A stretch of 64,000 nucleotides of DNA from Marinobacter salarius (GTDB lineage Bacteria; Pseudomonadota; Gammaproteobacteria; Pseudomonadales; Oleiphilaceae). Shown here in pieces: positions 28,529-38,652 of this stretch. Position numbers and translations under genes: made by a program. Numbering within the stretch: the first letter of the stretch is position 1; every line of letters starts with the position of its first letter. Location: assembly GCA_000831005.1 (NCBI GenBank), contig CP007152.1, positions 3,720,001 through 3,784,000 of the forward strand. Reading direction: 5' to 3'. The notes below the pieces were generated by a model that saw only the letters and a list, made by a program, of their open reading frames with translations, had not been told where the DNA came from and ran no database searches.

Positions 28529-31500
28529 TTAACGAAGCTGCTCCCAAGTCTGTCGTCCAATGCTTGAGTCAAGAGACCGGGCGCAGAGTCCGTCTTCACA
28601 GGGATCTCCCGGTGAGAGTTTATTGGGATCCAGTCCCGGTATCACCACTTCTGCGTCGCCGTCTTCGGTTGCGATTGTACGGTTTTCACCGCCGTAACCC
28701 ACCTGAATGCCGCTTGGAGCATAGCCGCCTACGATATCACCCGCGTTGAAGGTACCATCGCTGTTCAGGTCGAAGACGGGGGTTTCAGAAGGAACGCCGG
28801 TTGTCAGTTTGAGATCCATAATAAACCCGGTACGTCCACTTCCGCAGGGGTCATCATCAGGGATGACGGTAGTGAATCGAACCCGATCCGGGTTTACACC
28901 AAACGGGAAGGTAGCCCGGCTGATAACTCGCTCTCCCTGTTTGTTTGAGTTGTAGGCAAGGTCCAGGTACCAGCCTTGCTGATTTGTCGACTGGTTGCTA
29001 GAGGTTTCCCGAACAGTAAAGCTGTTGGTACCGTTCCCTGACGCCCTATTCACAACGACATCTTCCTGTCTGGTGATGGTCTGTTGCACCAGGTCATCTC
29101 GTTCCAGTCTAAATGCGTTCAGGTTGTCTTTTATGGCGTACAGTGTCTGGACGTCATAGTCACCCTCGTCACCGTTTCGCAGGAAGCTACCGGTACCGAA
29201 CGCCGCTACGAGTTCGTCATTGTTGTTGGGGTTGAGTGCGACCCGGGGCGCAACAGTGATTGGTTGGCTGTTACCCGCTGGGCTCTTAGCGGTGAATACT
29301 TTGGTTGCATCCCACCCGTTAGCGCCCCCGGTAAGGTCGAATCGCCAAAGATTGCCTAACAGATCGCCAGCGTAGGCATAACGGGTGATGGCATCTGTCT
29401 CCGGAAAACTGGTGATGGTAGCGGAGGCAAGGCCGTTTGAGTTCGCAGCGCTACCGGCTCCGGTTTGGAGTTCTTTGACGAGGTTGCCGGTTTCCAGGTC
29501 AACAACAAACAGACTGGATTGACCGCTGGCCCCGTTGTAGCCATTTCCAAAAATGGCTACCCAGGTTCCATCGTCGAGGCGGGAAATCTGCGGATCGGTA
29601 ACGCCGTATCCGAGATTCGGATGTTGGAACTCCCACAACACATCATCTGCTGGAGAGAATGATCCTGGTTCGGTTATATCAAGCGCAAATACTGTTTTGC
29701 CGCCTTTGCCCATAGTTCCCAAAAGCACAGTTCGCCACTCGGCGGAACCGTTTCCGTCCTTATCAATATAGGCATCCTGTACTCGTGGTGTGCCATCCAT
29801 GAAGTATTTGTGGTTGTAGTTGGGCTTCATCAGCTCTGAAATGCGCGCATATGTATTCGAGCCCGAGGGGAGCAGCAGTTCTGATGGAATATAGCCGAAG
29901 AGCTCTTTACCGGTTTCGCCATCAAAGGCGTGCAATATGCCGTCGTTGGCAGGCACATACAGAGCATCGATCCGGTTCTGGTACGTGGACGTAGATCGGA
30001 ACGTACCGTATTTACTACCTTCGGTACCGCCAAGGCGAGCAAAGCCGTAGTTGGTTTTACCGACGAACTGGGGGTTCGCGTTGATCACATCACCCAGAAG
30101 CCTAAGCACAGTATTACCTCCAGCGTCAGTGCCCTGCCGGCTTCGGAGAGTTGCGTGAGCGTCATTGTCGCCATGAAGCCAGGCCAGTCGATTATGGCCA
30201 AGGTTATCTTGAGTGGCGTTCAGTGTTGGATCGGCATTCAGCGCATCGCGTTGAGCAGCCGAGAGGTTAGAAAGAGAGCTGGCCGATGCGAATTCCAGGT
30301 CAACGCCGCTACTTCCATTGTGGGTGATCAATTTCCGGTCTGTCGGGAGCGTCTGTCTCAGAATTTCTTCGGCATCCCAGAGCTGTTTGCCCTGGTCGAA
30401 GCTGAACCCTGACAAAGTGCCGGACCAGTCTTCACTGCGGAAGCCCGCAAAGAAGCCCAGCGAGTCAGCGCGCAAGACTGCTGAACTGACAGCTGCGGAT
30501 GAGGCAGATGTCTGTGAGCGAGCAATTACATCACCAAGGAAATTCTTGATTTCGTCGGCGAACTCCTTCGGGTTCTGTGCGCTCGCGTAGCCTCCGCGGC
30601 CATTGATAGCGGCATGGAGCAAGTCATCGATATTCTGAGGCTCCGATCTGAACCGGGTTCAGGCCAGTTAATGTTGATTCCGCTGTCTGGGTCGAGTGCA
30701 GCAAGTGCATCGGCCTCCTTGATGTCGCCTGTGACGCCGAGCCCGATCGTGAAGGTTGTCATGTGCTGCCAGAATGCCGGGTCGGTCGATGTAACGGGGA
30801 CCTTGTTACCGAGGTCTGTGCGCAGGTCGTTTTTCCAGTACTGCATCGCAACATCCGCCAGAGTGTTGGAATGCCCGTCGGTAAATGGCGACACGGCTGT
30901 GTAGTTGAAATCGGAGCCGTCGGGATCTGGGTTGGTGTAGGACGGTCCCGGCGTATTGTCGACATTTCCGACAGAGGGGCTGCTTCCGTTCCAGATACCG
31001 TCGGTCATAATAAGGGAGAAGCTTTGGCGACATTCAATGTGTGCGGTACTGTCATTGGTACCAGGAGTTTCTCCCCATGGGCCTGATTGTCCGTGCGGGA
31101 ATAGTACTTGCCGACATCCCTGAGCGCCGTTCTCAGTGGGGTGCCACCGTTTACACTCTTGTTGTGAAGCCAGGTTAGAAATTGCTGGCGGCGAGCGGCT
31201 GTGTATGGACGCACTCCACTGACAAGGGTATCTGTGTCGTTTACGCCATCAATAGTGTTGTTGTTGACGTTAATAGCGCCATAGCCAACCCGGATATTGT
31301 CTGGAAGATCAAAGAAGGCTTCCGTAATACCCGATTTGGCCGCCAAGGTCCGCGTGCTGTAATAGGAAAACCAGTTTGCATAGTTTTGTTTGATGTCGGC
31401 GGAGGCACTGTTCAGCAAAATGGGGGTATAACAGTCGTCTTGTCGGGGATTATTATCGCAACTCGTGGACGAGTTGAACTGCATGTAAAAGCCTTCCTCA

Positions 31501-31934
31501 ATGCTACCGATGCTGTCGAAGCGAATATATTCACTCAGATCATCGGCCCCATCGGATTGATCAAATCCGTTTACCCAGGCGTTGGTGTAACTCGAATTTG
31601 GATAACGAGAGCTGCCATCCGGTTTGAAAGGAGGCTGATAGGTTATTGTCGGGTCGTAATAGACCTTGTTTACCCGACTGGAGTAGTAGTATCGATTGCC
31701 GCTATTACCACTGAGGTTGTCTGGCATGTAACGCCACGCCATGGACCCTGAGTCGTCATACACAAACACCAGGTTTGAATCGACTGATTCCTTCAGAAAC
31801 AGTGGTACCTGAGCCAGGTTGACCTGTGCCATGGCGGATTGCATGGTGCAGATTGAGAACAAAAGGCTGGCACTAAAAATGCCCAGTTTTGAGTAACTTG
31901 AGCGCTTGTGCGATGCTTTCTTGAGCGTTTTCAT
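28529..31934 (-). CDS. pilY1: Type IV pilus adhesin/biogenesis protein PilY1, two frameshifts
   Basis: PilY1 is a large outer-surface protein that primes pilus assembly and acts in adhesion and surface sensing. The start at 31934 (MKTLKKASHKRSS) has GGAG upstream and is followed by a signal peptide ending SAMAQ. A von Willebrand A-like motif FVYDDSGSMAWR lies near residue 60. The C-terminal beta-propeller includes KTVFALDITEPG and YAGDLLGNLWRFDL, and a calcium-loop-like DLNSDGTFNAGD near the end. The frame is broken near 31082 (one G missing in GGGCCC) and 30643 (one G missing in CGGGAG). The joined sequence reads through ECRQSFSLIMTDGIWN. Corrected length is about 1135 residues. Confidence 0.93.
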
Positions 31935-32008
31935 GGCAAACTCTCCAGTTGGAGTCAGCAATTCATTGTGATGTTTGTCAGACGGCGAAGTTCAACACAA
32001 GCCGACGT

Positions 32009-32524
32009 TTACTCTGGTGGTAACAAAACCGTAGATTGTAAAACGGTAACCGCTTCGTCACTTCCACCCTGGGCTCTTGACGTTGCCAGGTAGCGTTCGA
32101 AGCAGGGTTGTCCGGGTTCGATCGGGCACACATCCGCAAGGCGCGCAAGGTGGTAGGCGGGCTGTGCGCTTACATCCGGGCCGGCGACCCCTGTGCCGGA
32201 CCGGGCAGGGTTGTTGCCATCCCACTCCCACGGACTGTCGAGCATTGCCTCGCTAAAGGCTGTCACACGGGTACCTGGGGTATTCAGGATATCGTTTTCA
32301 CTTTGTCGTAATGCAGCTTCTGAAGCCTGAAACGAAATTGCGCTGTCGTGAGCGTTGCTCGCCATTCGCTCCTGCATTACGGATCCCTGCATACCCCCGA
32401 TGGCTAGCAGGGAGATCAGCAGCAGCATGACAAGCGCGACAATCAACGTCGCCCCGCGCTGGCGCATATTGAGGGGGCTAACGCTATCCATGGACTGTCT
32501 CACTCGATTCCGGGTCGCTTTCAT
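32009..32524 (-). CDS. pilX: Minor pilin assembly protein PilX
   Basis: A 171-residue minor pilin with an atypical prepilin N-terminus: RQRGATLIVALVMLLLISLL after a 23-residue leader, then MQERMASNAHDSAISFQASE, the PilX N-terminal domain signature. Its start overlaps the pilW stop (TAATG), indicating translational coupling. Together with PilV, PilW and FimU, it forms the priming complex under PilY1. Confidence 0.92.
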   Translation of the reverse strand: MKATRNRVRQSMDSVSPLNMRQRGATLIVALVMLLLISLLAIGGMQGSVMQERMASNAHDSAISFQASEAALRQSENDILNTPGTRVTAFSEAMLDSPWEWDGNNPARSGTGVAGPDVSAQPAYHLARLADVCPIEPGQPCFERYLATSRAQGGSDEAVTVLQSTVLLPPE

Positions 32525-33651
32525 TACATTCTCCCCCTGAGTGCGGTGGTGCTGACGGAGATGAGTCGTACACGTCGGTCTCCGTTGTTTGCCTGGGAGA
32601 CTTCACTGCCAAGCATGTCAAAATTGCGATTGTTCTCTTCTTCCAGAACTTCGTCCTGGCTGCGGGTCATGACCGAGAATCGAACGCTCACGATGGTGTT
32701 CCAGTCGACCACCTCGTCGGCGGGGACATAATCATCTGCAGCGCTGGTTCCACCGGTATCTTCGCCATAGAGGATTTGCAGTGTTTCAACGCCGGAGACC
32801 AGTTCTTGGGGGGGCTGGAGAGGTGTCATCATGCGCCTGAACAGGGCGGGTTCGCCGTTGGTGCCCTGGCCAATGTAATAAGCCATTGACGTAAACTGGT
32901 AGACTCTGGTCTGAGGGTCGTAATTCAGGTTGAAGTTATTGCCGTTGTTCCCCGGGTTGACATTGCCACCGGCCATAGTAACGGAGCTGGAATTAGCGTT
33001 GTTGCTCTTCTGGAACATTTCGCCTTCGGAGCAGTCGCCACGGGTTGCTAGAACAACTGATTCGGCCTCCACTCCAGAATTGTCTGCCAAGTTAATGCTG
33101 TTACCATTCTGGGGGTTAGCAGAGTTTACGGGCACACCAAGAGAGGTCAGGGCGTTGACAATAATGACATCAGAGTTGGTGATCACTGAGCCGGCAAGGT
33201 CAGCAGGCAGGTTTGCACCTGCGGTACCCGAAGCCCAATTACCGGCGCCGGGCGTTGCCATGGCGTTTGCCAGCGTGACGCTATCGCCTGGGCCGGTTCC
33301 CGTATACTCCCATCCCTGGAGTGCCTGGTCCAGTGGCACTACTAGGCCGCCATTTAGGCGGTTGTCGACAACCTGGTCAAGCGGCCTGCCCATTTCCGCG
33401 AGGCATCCGAAACTGCCCGCTGAACGGAAATCCGGTGTCAGGACGGCGGAAACAAATCGGGTGCTTTCCTGCGCGTGGGCAAGGCCCTGCGTCTGACGAT
33501 AGGTTTCATTACCGCTCAGATAAATTTGGATTACTCCAAGGGTAAGAATGAGGCCGAGAGCTGTTGCAATCAGCAGCTCAACCAGCGACAGGCCTGATTG
33601 GCTGGCCCCAGGACGAGTATCGGGGGCAGAGGGAGCGCGGAACTTTGACAT
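32524..33651 (-). CDS. pilW: Minor pilin PilW
   Basis: A 375-residue minor pilin. The prepilin site is in QSGLSLVELLIATALGLILT, with glutamate at +5, followed by the long globular domain with PilW features (SGNETYRQTQGLAHAQESTR, FRSAGSFGCLAEMG near residue 100) and the C-terminal segment NTIVSVRFSVMTRS. I start at ATG 33651 (MSKFRAPSAPD), immediately after the pilV TGA. A TTG two codons upstream is less likely. Confidence 0.92.
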   Translation of the reverse strand: MSKFRAPSAPDTRPGASQSGLSLVELLIATALGLILTLGVIQIYLSGNETYRQTQGLAHAQESTRFVSAVLTPDFRSAGSFGCLAEMGRPLDQVVDNRLNGGLVVPLDQALQGWEYTGTGPGDSVTLANAMATPGAGNWASGTAGANLPADLAGSVITNSDVIIVNALTSLGVPVNSANPQNGNSINLADNSGVEAESVVLATRGDCSEGEMFQKSNNANSSSVTMAGGNVNPGNNGNNFNLNYDPQTRVYQFTSMAYYIGQGTNGEPALFRRMMTPLQPPQELVSGVETLQILYGEDTGGTSAADDYVPADEVVDWNTIVSVRFSVMTRSQDEVLEEENNRNFDMLGSEVSQANNGDRRVRLISVSTTALRGRM

Positions 33652-33653
33652 GA

Positions 33654-34154
33654 TCAAATCTGAGTCCTCACTACTACAGGGTTCATGGCCTGGTCGTTCT
33701 GGTTCCAGTCTATGGTGACTGTAACCACGTTGGTTAAGGGATCGACTGCAACGGTACGCTCAGCTTCTGGAAGAAGACAGGCGAGGCTGTTTTCCCAGGC
33801 GGCAATGTCGTTGGCTGCAACGGTTGCATTTGCCGGTACGAAAGACGTGGCGCAATCACCACCATCAGCGCCCTGCGCGTCGTCCTGAGCCAGGGCATAG
33901 TCACCGGGGTTGTCGGAATTCGCACGAATTCGGTCCAGCAGGTCTTCCGCGAGCAGGACCGCTTGGCTCCGGCTCTGGGACTGAGAGTTCATTTGCAGGG
34001 AAACGACCTGTGTTGAAGCAACGCCCAGTATGCCGATGGCAAGGACCAAGACTGTAATGAGTATCTCAATCATGCCAAGACCGGACTGGTGTCTCGGGGA
34101 AGCCAGGCCGGAGCGGTGCTTAGAGGTCTGAGTCATAGTTGGAGTCACGGGCAT
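33654..34154 (-). CDS. pilV: Minor pilin PilV
   Basis: A 166-residue pilin-like protein. The prepilin site is in QSGLGMIEILITVLVLAIGI, with glutamate at +5, followed by SLQMNSQSQSRSQAVLLAED, typical of PilV. The ATG at 34154 has GGAG five bases upstream inside the end of the preceding gene, giving a 10-base overlap. An ATG at 34136 is an alternative. Part of the fimT-pilE operon. Confidence 0.9.
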   Translation of the reverse strand: MPVTPTMTQTSKHRSGLASPRHQSGLGMIEILITVLVLAIGILGVASTQVVSLQMNSQSQSRSQAVLLAEDLLDRIRANSDNPGDYALAQDDAQGADGGDCATSFVPANATVAANDIAAWENSLACLLPEAERTVAVDPLTNVVTVTIDWNQNDQAMNPVVVRTQI

Positions 34155-34630
34155 ACTTCTCCGTCATCTACTTCGGTTCGTCCAACCGGGCTTACCCGGA
34201 TCCTTCGGAAGGATATGTCACCACTGGTACAGCCGACCGGAGCGACGGTAAAGGTTTGAGCAGTTTGTGGAACAAGAAACCCGCGCCGATCAAACACCAG
34301 ATCGCCTACGCTTTCAGTAAAGGTAAGATTACCAGGTGACTCGAACCCGCGAATCTGGTCATTGGTGCAGTCCCCGGCGTCATCACCTTCGTGCACACAC
34401 CAACCGCCCCCCAGTCCACCATCGGTACTGAACGTGACGTTTGTGCCGCGTTTGATGGCTTCTGTTCTTGCAAGTTTAATGGATGACACCAGCAAGTTCG
34501 TGCCGGTTACCAGCCGATTGCTTTCTATCAGCCTGCCAAAGCCGGGGAGCGCAACAGTCGCAATGATCGCGAGAATGACCATCGTGATGAGTAGTTCTAT
34601 GAGCGTGAAACCTGCGGTTCTCTTCAACAT
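34145..34630 (-). CDS. fimU: Type II/IV pseudopilin, FimU/GspH family
   Basis: A 161-residue GspH/FimT-type pseudopilin. The leader is short (MLKRTAG) and the hydrophobic helix FTLIELLITMVILAIIATVA has glutamate at +5. SIKLARTEAIKRGTNVTF near residue 50 is the signature that these proteins share. Named fimU by its place between a first FimT-like protein and pilV, as in Pseudomonas; sequence alone does not separate FimT from FimU. Confidence 0.8.
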   Translation of the reverse strand: MLKRTAGFTLIELLITMVILAIIATVALPGFGRLIESNRLVTGTNLLVSSIKLARTEAIKRGTNVTFSTDGGLGGGWCVHEGDDAGDCTNDQIRGFESPGNLTFTESVGDLVFDRRGFLVPQTAQTFTVAPVGCTSGDISFRRIRVSPVGRTEVDDGEVCP

Positions 34631-34786
34631 GCCAAATTCCGTTGGTAAGCCTCAGGTTAGTAAACCAAAGGCGCCATAGATATGCATCGCCTATTCGATG
34701 AACGGTCGAACATCCGGTATGGGCGGTATTCGGCGGCTGAAGATGAGGTTTCGGTCACACTCTGGGGGCGACCATCGGGCCTTTGT

Positions 34787-35359
34787 TCATGGGCCAGGGC
34801 AGGTGATGGTCGTTCCCCAGGGAAGTCTGATTTCCCCATCCCCGTCTTCGTCATGGAGTGTCCGAATGCGGCCGCCAATATTGAGGGCCAGGTAACTCAT
34901 GTCAAATCTTCCGTTGGTTGATGCAGAACACGCGACAAGGCTTCCCATGGTGCCGTGACTCATACCTTTGGCAGATAGCTGGAAGTAGCCTCTTCCGGCT
35001 GTTCGGGAATAGAGGCTGGACTGCCCCCTCGTGAGCGTGAACACCCGGTGGACTTTTCCCGCATCCGGTCGCTTGTCGTTGTTTCTGTCTGGAAATACGG
35101 AGACGGCGTTATTCCAGTCATCGGTACACCTCAGCGCGGGAGACAGCGGGCACACGGTGGTCAGGGTTTTCTGGTGGACGGCGTAGGATCGTGCGACGGC
35201 AAACATCCGGCGAGTGTCGTTGATCACATCGGTGTGGCGCGTTGAGGAGATAAGCCGAGTCCAGGAGGTGCTGGCAATTCCGGCGAGCATTGCGACCAGC
35301 GCGAGCGTGAGAATAAGTTCAACCAGGGTGAAGCCCCTGGTTCGGGCAGGGTATCGCAT
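34787..35359 (-). CDS. fimT: Type II/IV pseudopilin, FimT/GspH family
   Basis: A 190-residue pseudopilin. The prepilin site is in TRGFTLVELILTLALVAMLA, followed by MFAVARSYAVHQKTLTTVCP and several cysteines. ATG 35359 (MRYPARTRG) is preferred because GGA lies nine bases upstream; ATG 35368 is also in frame. The GGA is in the loop of a perfect hairpin (35363-35376), see the separate entry. The 156-base gap to the next gene (34631-34786) holds no obvious gene. First gene of the minor pilin operon. Confidence 0.8.
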   Translation of the reverse strand: MRYPARTRGFTLVELILTLALVAMLAGIASTSWTRLISSTRHTDVINDTRRMFAVARSYAVHQKTLTTVCPLSPALRCTDDWNNAVSVFPDRNNDKRPDAGKVHRVFTLTRGQSSLYSRTAGRGYFQLSAKGMSHGTMGSLVACSASTNGRFDMSYLALNIGGRIRTLHDEDGDGEIRLPWGTTITCPGP

Positions 35360-35362
35360 AGT

Positions 35363-35376
35363 CAACATCCATGTTG
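35363..35376 (-). promoter_or_regulatory. Hairpin with TGGA loop over the fimT start region, CsrA/RsmA-site-like
   Basis: On the minus strand CAACA-TGGA-TGTTG forms a perfect 5-bp stem with GGA in the loop. It contains ACATGGATGT, very close to the CsrA consensus RUACARGGAUGU. The GGA is the likely ribosome binding site for ATG 35359. Structure and place fit repression by CsrA/RsmA, but this is an inference from sequence. Confidence 0.55.
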
Positions 35377-35480
35377 GTGGCTTGGTCTGGGCGCTTTTTT
35401 ACATCCTGTAGAAAAGCGACATGAATTCTACCGTATATCAATGAACGGTGGTTACCGACGAGAGAATTCTGAGATACCGT

Positions 35481-36868
35481 TCACTCCATTCCCAGCTTCT
35501 TGAGGCGGTACCGAAGCGCTCGAAAGCTGATTCCCAGACGCTTAGCGGCCGCCGTTTTATTCCATCGGGTGGCTTCCAGAGCCTTCTCGATGGCTTGTCT
35601 CTCTATGTTCTCCAGGTAGTTTTCCAGGTCAATCTCGCCATCGGGCACCGGGGCAGTCCCGTCATCGTTGGCCTCGCCTTCCGCGATAACCTGGGTGGGG
35701 GACGACGCCGTCTGTACGCCATTTCCCAGGTGCAGATCGCCGGCATCAATTTGATCGGCATCGCAAAGCGTAAAGGCGCGCTCCAGAACATTTTCGAGTT
35801 CCCTTACGTTGCCCGGGAAATCGTACTGTTTGAGCCGCCCGATGGCGCCCTGGGTTAGCGAGGCGGGTTCGCATTCATATTCTTTACCGATTCTTTCGAG
35901 AATGTGGCGAGCAAGCAAGGAAATGTCGTCTGGTCGTTCCCGCAGAGGAGGCACAGCCAGTTCAATGACGTTGATCCGGTAGAAAAGGTCTTGCCGAAAA
36001 ATGCCTTCCTGAACCAGATCTGGAAGGTTCTTATGGGTCGCGCTGAGTACCCGGATATCCACCGGAACTTCCTTGGTATCGCCAACCGGGCGGACAGCCT
36101 TTTCCTGAATTGCCCTCAGGAGTTTTACCTGCATTGCCAGAGGCAGGTCAGCAACTTCGTCCAGAAACAAAGTGCCACCGTTGGCAGATCGAAACAGGCC
36201 GTCTTTGTTTTCAACGGCCCCGGTAAAGCTGCCCTTTTGTGCCCAAAAAATTCACTCTCCATGAGTTCAGAGGGGATGGCTCCACAGTTGACAGCTATAA
36301 AGGGACCGTCGCGGCGAGGACCCTGCAAATGAATCATTCTTGCGACCAGTTCTTTACCGCTACCCGATTCCCCGCTGATGAAAACGGGTGCTTGGCTTCT
36401 GGCCAGTTTCCGAGTTTGGCTTCGGAGTTTTTGAATTTCTGTTGATTTGCCGAGTAACAGACCCGGTTCATCGTCAGTGTCCTGAGTGTTGGCTTCGGCC
36501 TCCGACAACCGGAGAGCACTGTTGACCAACTCCCGAAGCCGCGGAAGCTCAACCGGCTTGGACACAAAATCGAAGGCACCGGCCTTCAGGGATTCAATGG
36601 CCGTATCCATGTTGCCGTAGGCCGTGATTACAGCCACAGGGGTACAGGGCGTATTCTGCTGTATCCACTGCACAAGCTCGATGCCGTTGCCATCGGGCAG
36701 GTTCATGTCTGTCAGGCAGAGTTGTGGTTTGTGTTCACCCAGAAGCTTCTTCGCGCAGGTGATGTCTGGCGCGGTCAGGGTTGTTATTCCCATACGGCTG
36801 AGTGTGATTTCCAGAAGGTCCCGGATATCGGGTTCGTCGTCTACGATCAGGGCGGTATGAGTGGTCAT
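35481..36868 (-). CDS. pilR: Sigma-54 response regulator PilR, one frameshift
   Basis: PilR activates sigma-54-dependent pilin transcription when phosphorylated by PilS. The receiver domain has DDEPDIRD and the phospho-acceptor in LCLTDMNLPDG (near residue 53). The AAA+ domain has GESGSGKE near 165 and the sigma-54-contact loop GSFTGA (GAFTGA variant), restored after correcting a missing base near 36234. The C-terminal Fis-type helix-turn-helix is NKTAAAKRLGISFRALRYRL. Corrected length is about 462 residues. It lies 53 bases downstream of pilS. Confidence 0.93.
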
Positions 36869-36921
36869 TGGATTGTTATCGGTTCCATGTCGTTATTCAG
36901 ACTACCGGGCTTCCGGATTTG

Positions 36922-38567
36922 TTAGATCATCCGTCCATGGTGGGCGAATGTAATGCGGAAACAACAGCCGGGCTGGTTGTCCTCTACCAGGGACAGGTGA
37001 GCCTGATTAGCCTCGCACAGTTCTCGAGCCAGATAAAGGCCGAGTCCCGTCCCACTCTTGTCGGTTGTGAAAAAAGGTTCAAAAACAGACACGCGGTGCT
37101 CCGGAGCGATGCCCGGGCCGAAATCGCGAACATCCACGTAGCGCGCTCGCCATCGGCGGCCACACCTGCATACAGTTCTATGCGCCGTTCGCCGGTCGCC
37201 TGTTTACTATACCGGAGGCCATTGTCACAGAGGTTGACCATCACTTGTTCAATCTGGCTGACATCAAAGCGCGCCAGGGGTAGGTTGCGTTCGGTGCGAA
37301 GCAGAATCTCGTCAGATTTCTGGTGTTCGTTACTCTGGGTTTGCAGGTAATCGTCGCGGAACGCGGATAACCATTTGTCGACGTCAATGAGGTCGGTGTC
37401 GGCAGCGCGTCGTCTCGACAGGTCAAGCACATTTTCGATGATGCCGTTAACCCGTCGGGAATGCCGTTCGATGATGTCCAGCATTTTGCGATCCCCCTCA
37501 TCCAGGTTGGGGGATTCGTTCATCAATTGGGACGCGTGGCTGATGGCCCCCAGCGGGTTCCGAATTTCATGGGCGATACCTGCGGTCAGCCGCCCCAGGG
37601 ACGCCAGCTTCATTTGCTGGGCCTGTTGCGTCACCCTGCTCATGTCATCGATAAATACCAGGATCTGGTCGCCGCGCTGCTGATCGAGCTGAGTGAAATT
37701 GGCCTGTACCACGGGCGAGGTTTGTGTAGCCTGGAAAGGTTCTGTTCTGCGGGCAGGGTCTTTCAGCCAGGCATCGAGGCCTCTTCGGAGCGGCCGTGGC
37801 AGATTTCGTCCCCGGCTGGGTAATTTCGAGTCCTCGGTGGCAGTGCCAAACAGCAATTCTTCCGCAGCAGCATTAGCCAGGCGGATTCGCCCGAACCGGT
37901 CGAGAACAAGTATGCCGGTTCTCATGCGCTGGATAATCTGGCGATTGATCTGCTCCAGTTCGGCAATGCTGCGGGCTCGGGAACTGGCAAGCGCTTCGCT
38001 TCGCAGCATGCGCCGGGATATGTATTGGAGGATAAACGCTGCGGCAAAATAAAGAATGCCCAGGGAGCCAGCGCGAACAATTTCATCGGCGGAGTCATCA
38101 AACACCAGCACGGACCAGGCCGAGATGCCCAGAGAACAGATAGCACCCAGCGCCGCGTAGAAGGTGCCGATCCTGGTAGGGGTAAGTATGTTGCCTGCAG
38201 CCACGGAAACGATAACCAGATTCGCCAGGCCATTGGTAATGCCGGTGCTGGCAATCAGGAGTCCATGCAGGAGCAGGATGTCCATCAATATGGATACTGT
38301 GATATGGCGGCTTCTGGGCTGAAACCCTGCCAGCATTGTCAGGGCAATGAAGCCATTGATGGCGAGATAGCAGACCACCCCGGCCTGGTAATAATCCATT
38401 GCCCGGAAGCGGGAGTCGAAGTTTATAGGGTCCACAAACAGCAACGCCACCAGTATAACGCTGACGACTACACGGTAGTGGTTATAGACCCGAAACAGCC
38501 GGCCCCTCTGGTTTGAGGGTGGTGTATCGGTAATGGGCTGCTGATCAGGAGTGGTTGGTTGCGCCAT
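36922..38567 (-). CDS. pilS: Sensor histidine kinase PilS, one frameshift
   Basis: PilS is the inner-membrane kinase that senses pilin levels and phosphorylates PilR. Six hydrophobic segments occupy residues about 28-185 (VVVSVILVALLFV, ITVSILMDILLLHGLL and others). A PAS-like domain follows, then the H-box IAHEIRNPLGAISHASQLMN near residue 340. The N-box is VNLCDNGLRYS. The frame is lost near 37144 (one G missing in CGGCGC) and continues with VDVRDFGPGIAPEHR (G1 box), FEPFFTTDKSGTGLGLYLA (G2) to 36922. Corrected length is about 548 residues. Divergent from nadE. Confidence 0.93.
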
Positions 38568-38610
38568 CGTCCAGTGGATATCCCGCGAGAATTCTGATGT
38601 CTTGAGGGGT

Positions 38611-38616
38611 TATAAT
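38611..38616 (+). promoter_or_regulatory. Possible -10 element upstream of nadE
   Basis: A perfect TATAAT lies in the pilS/nadE spacer, 37 bases before the nadE start. I find no matching -35, so the call is weak. Confidence 0.35.
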
Positions 38617-38652
38617 AGCCTTTTAATGGCAATGAGTTACAGGAGCTGCGTT

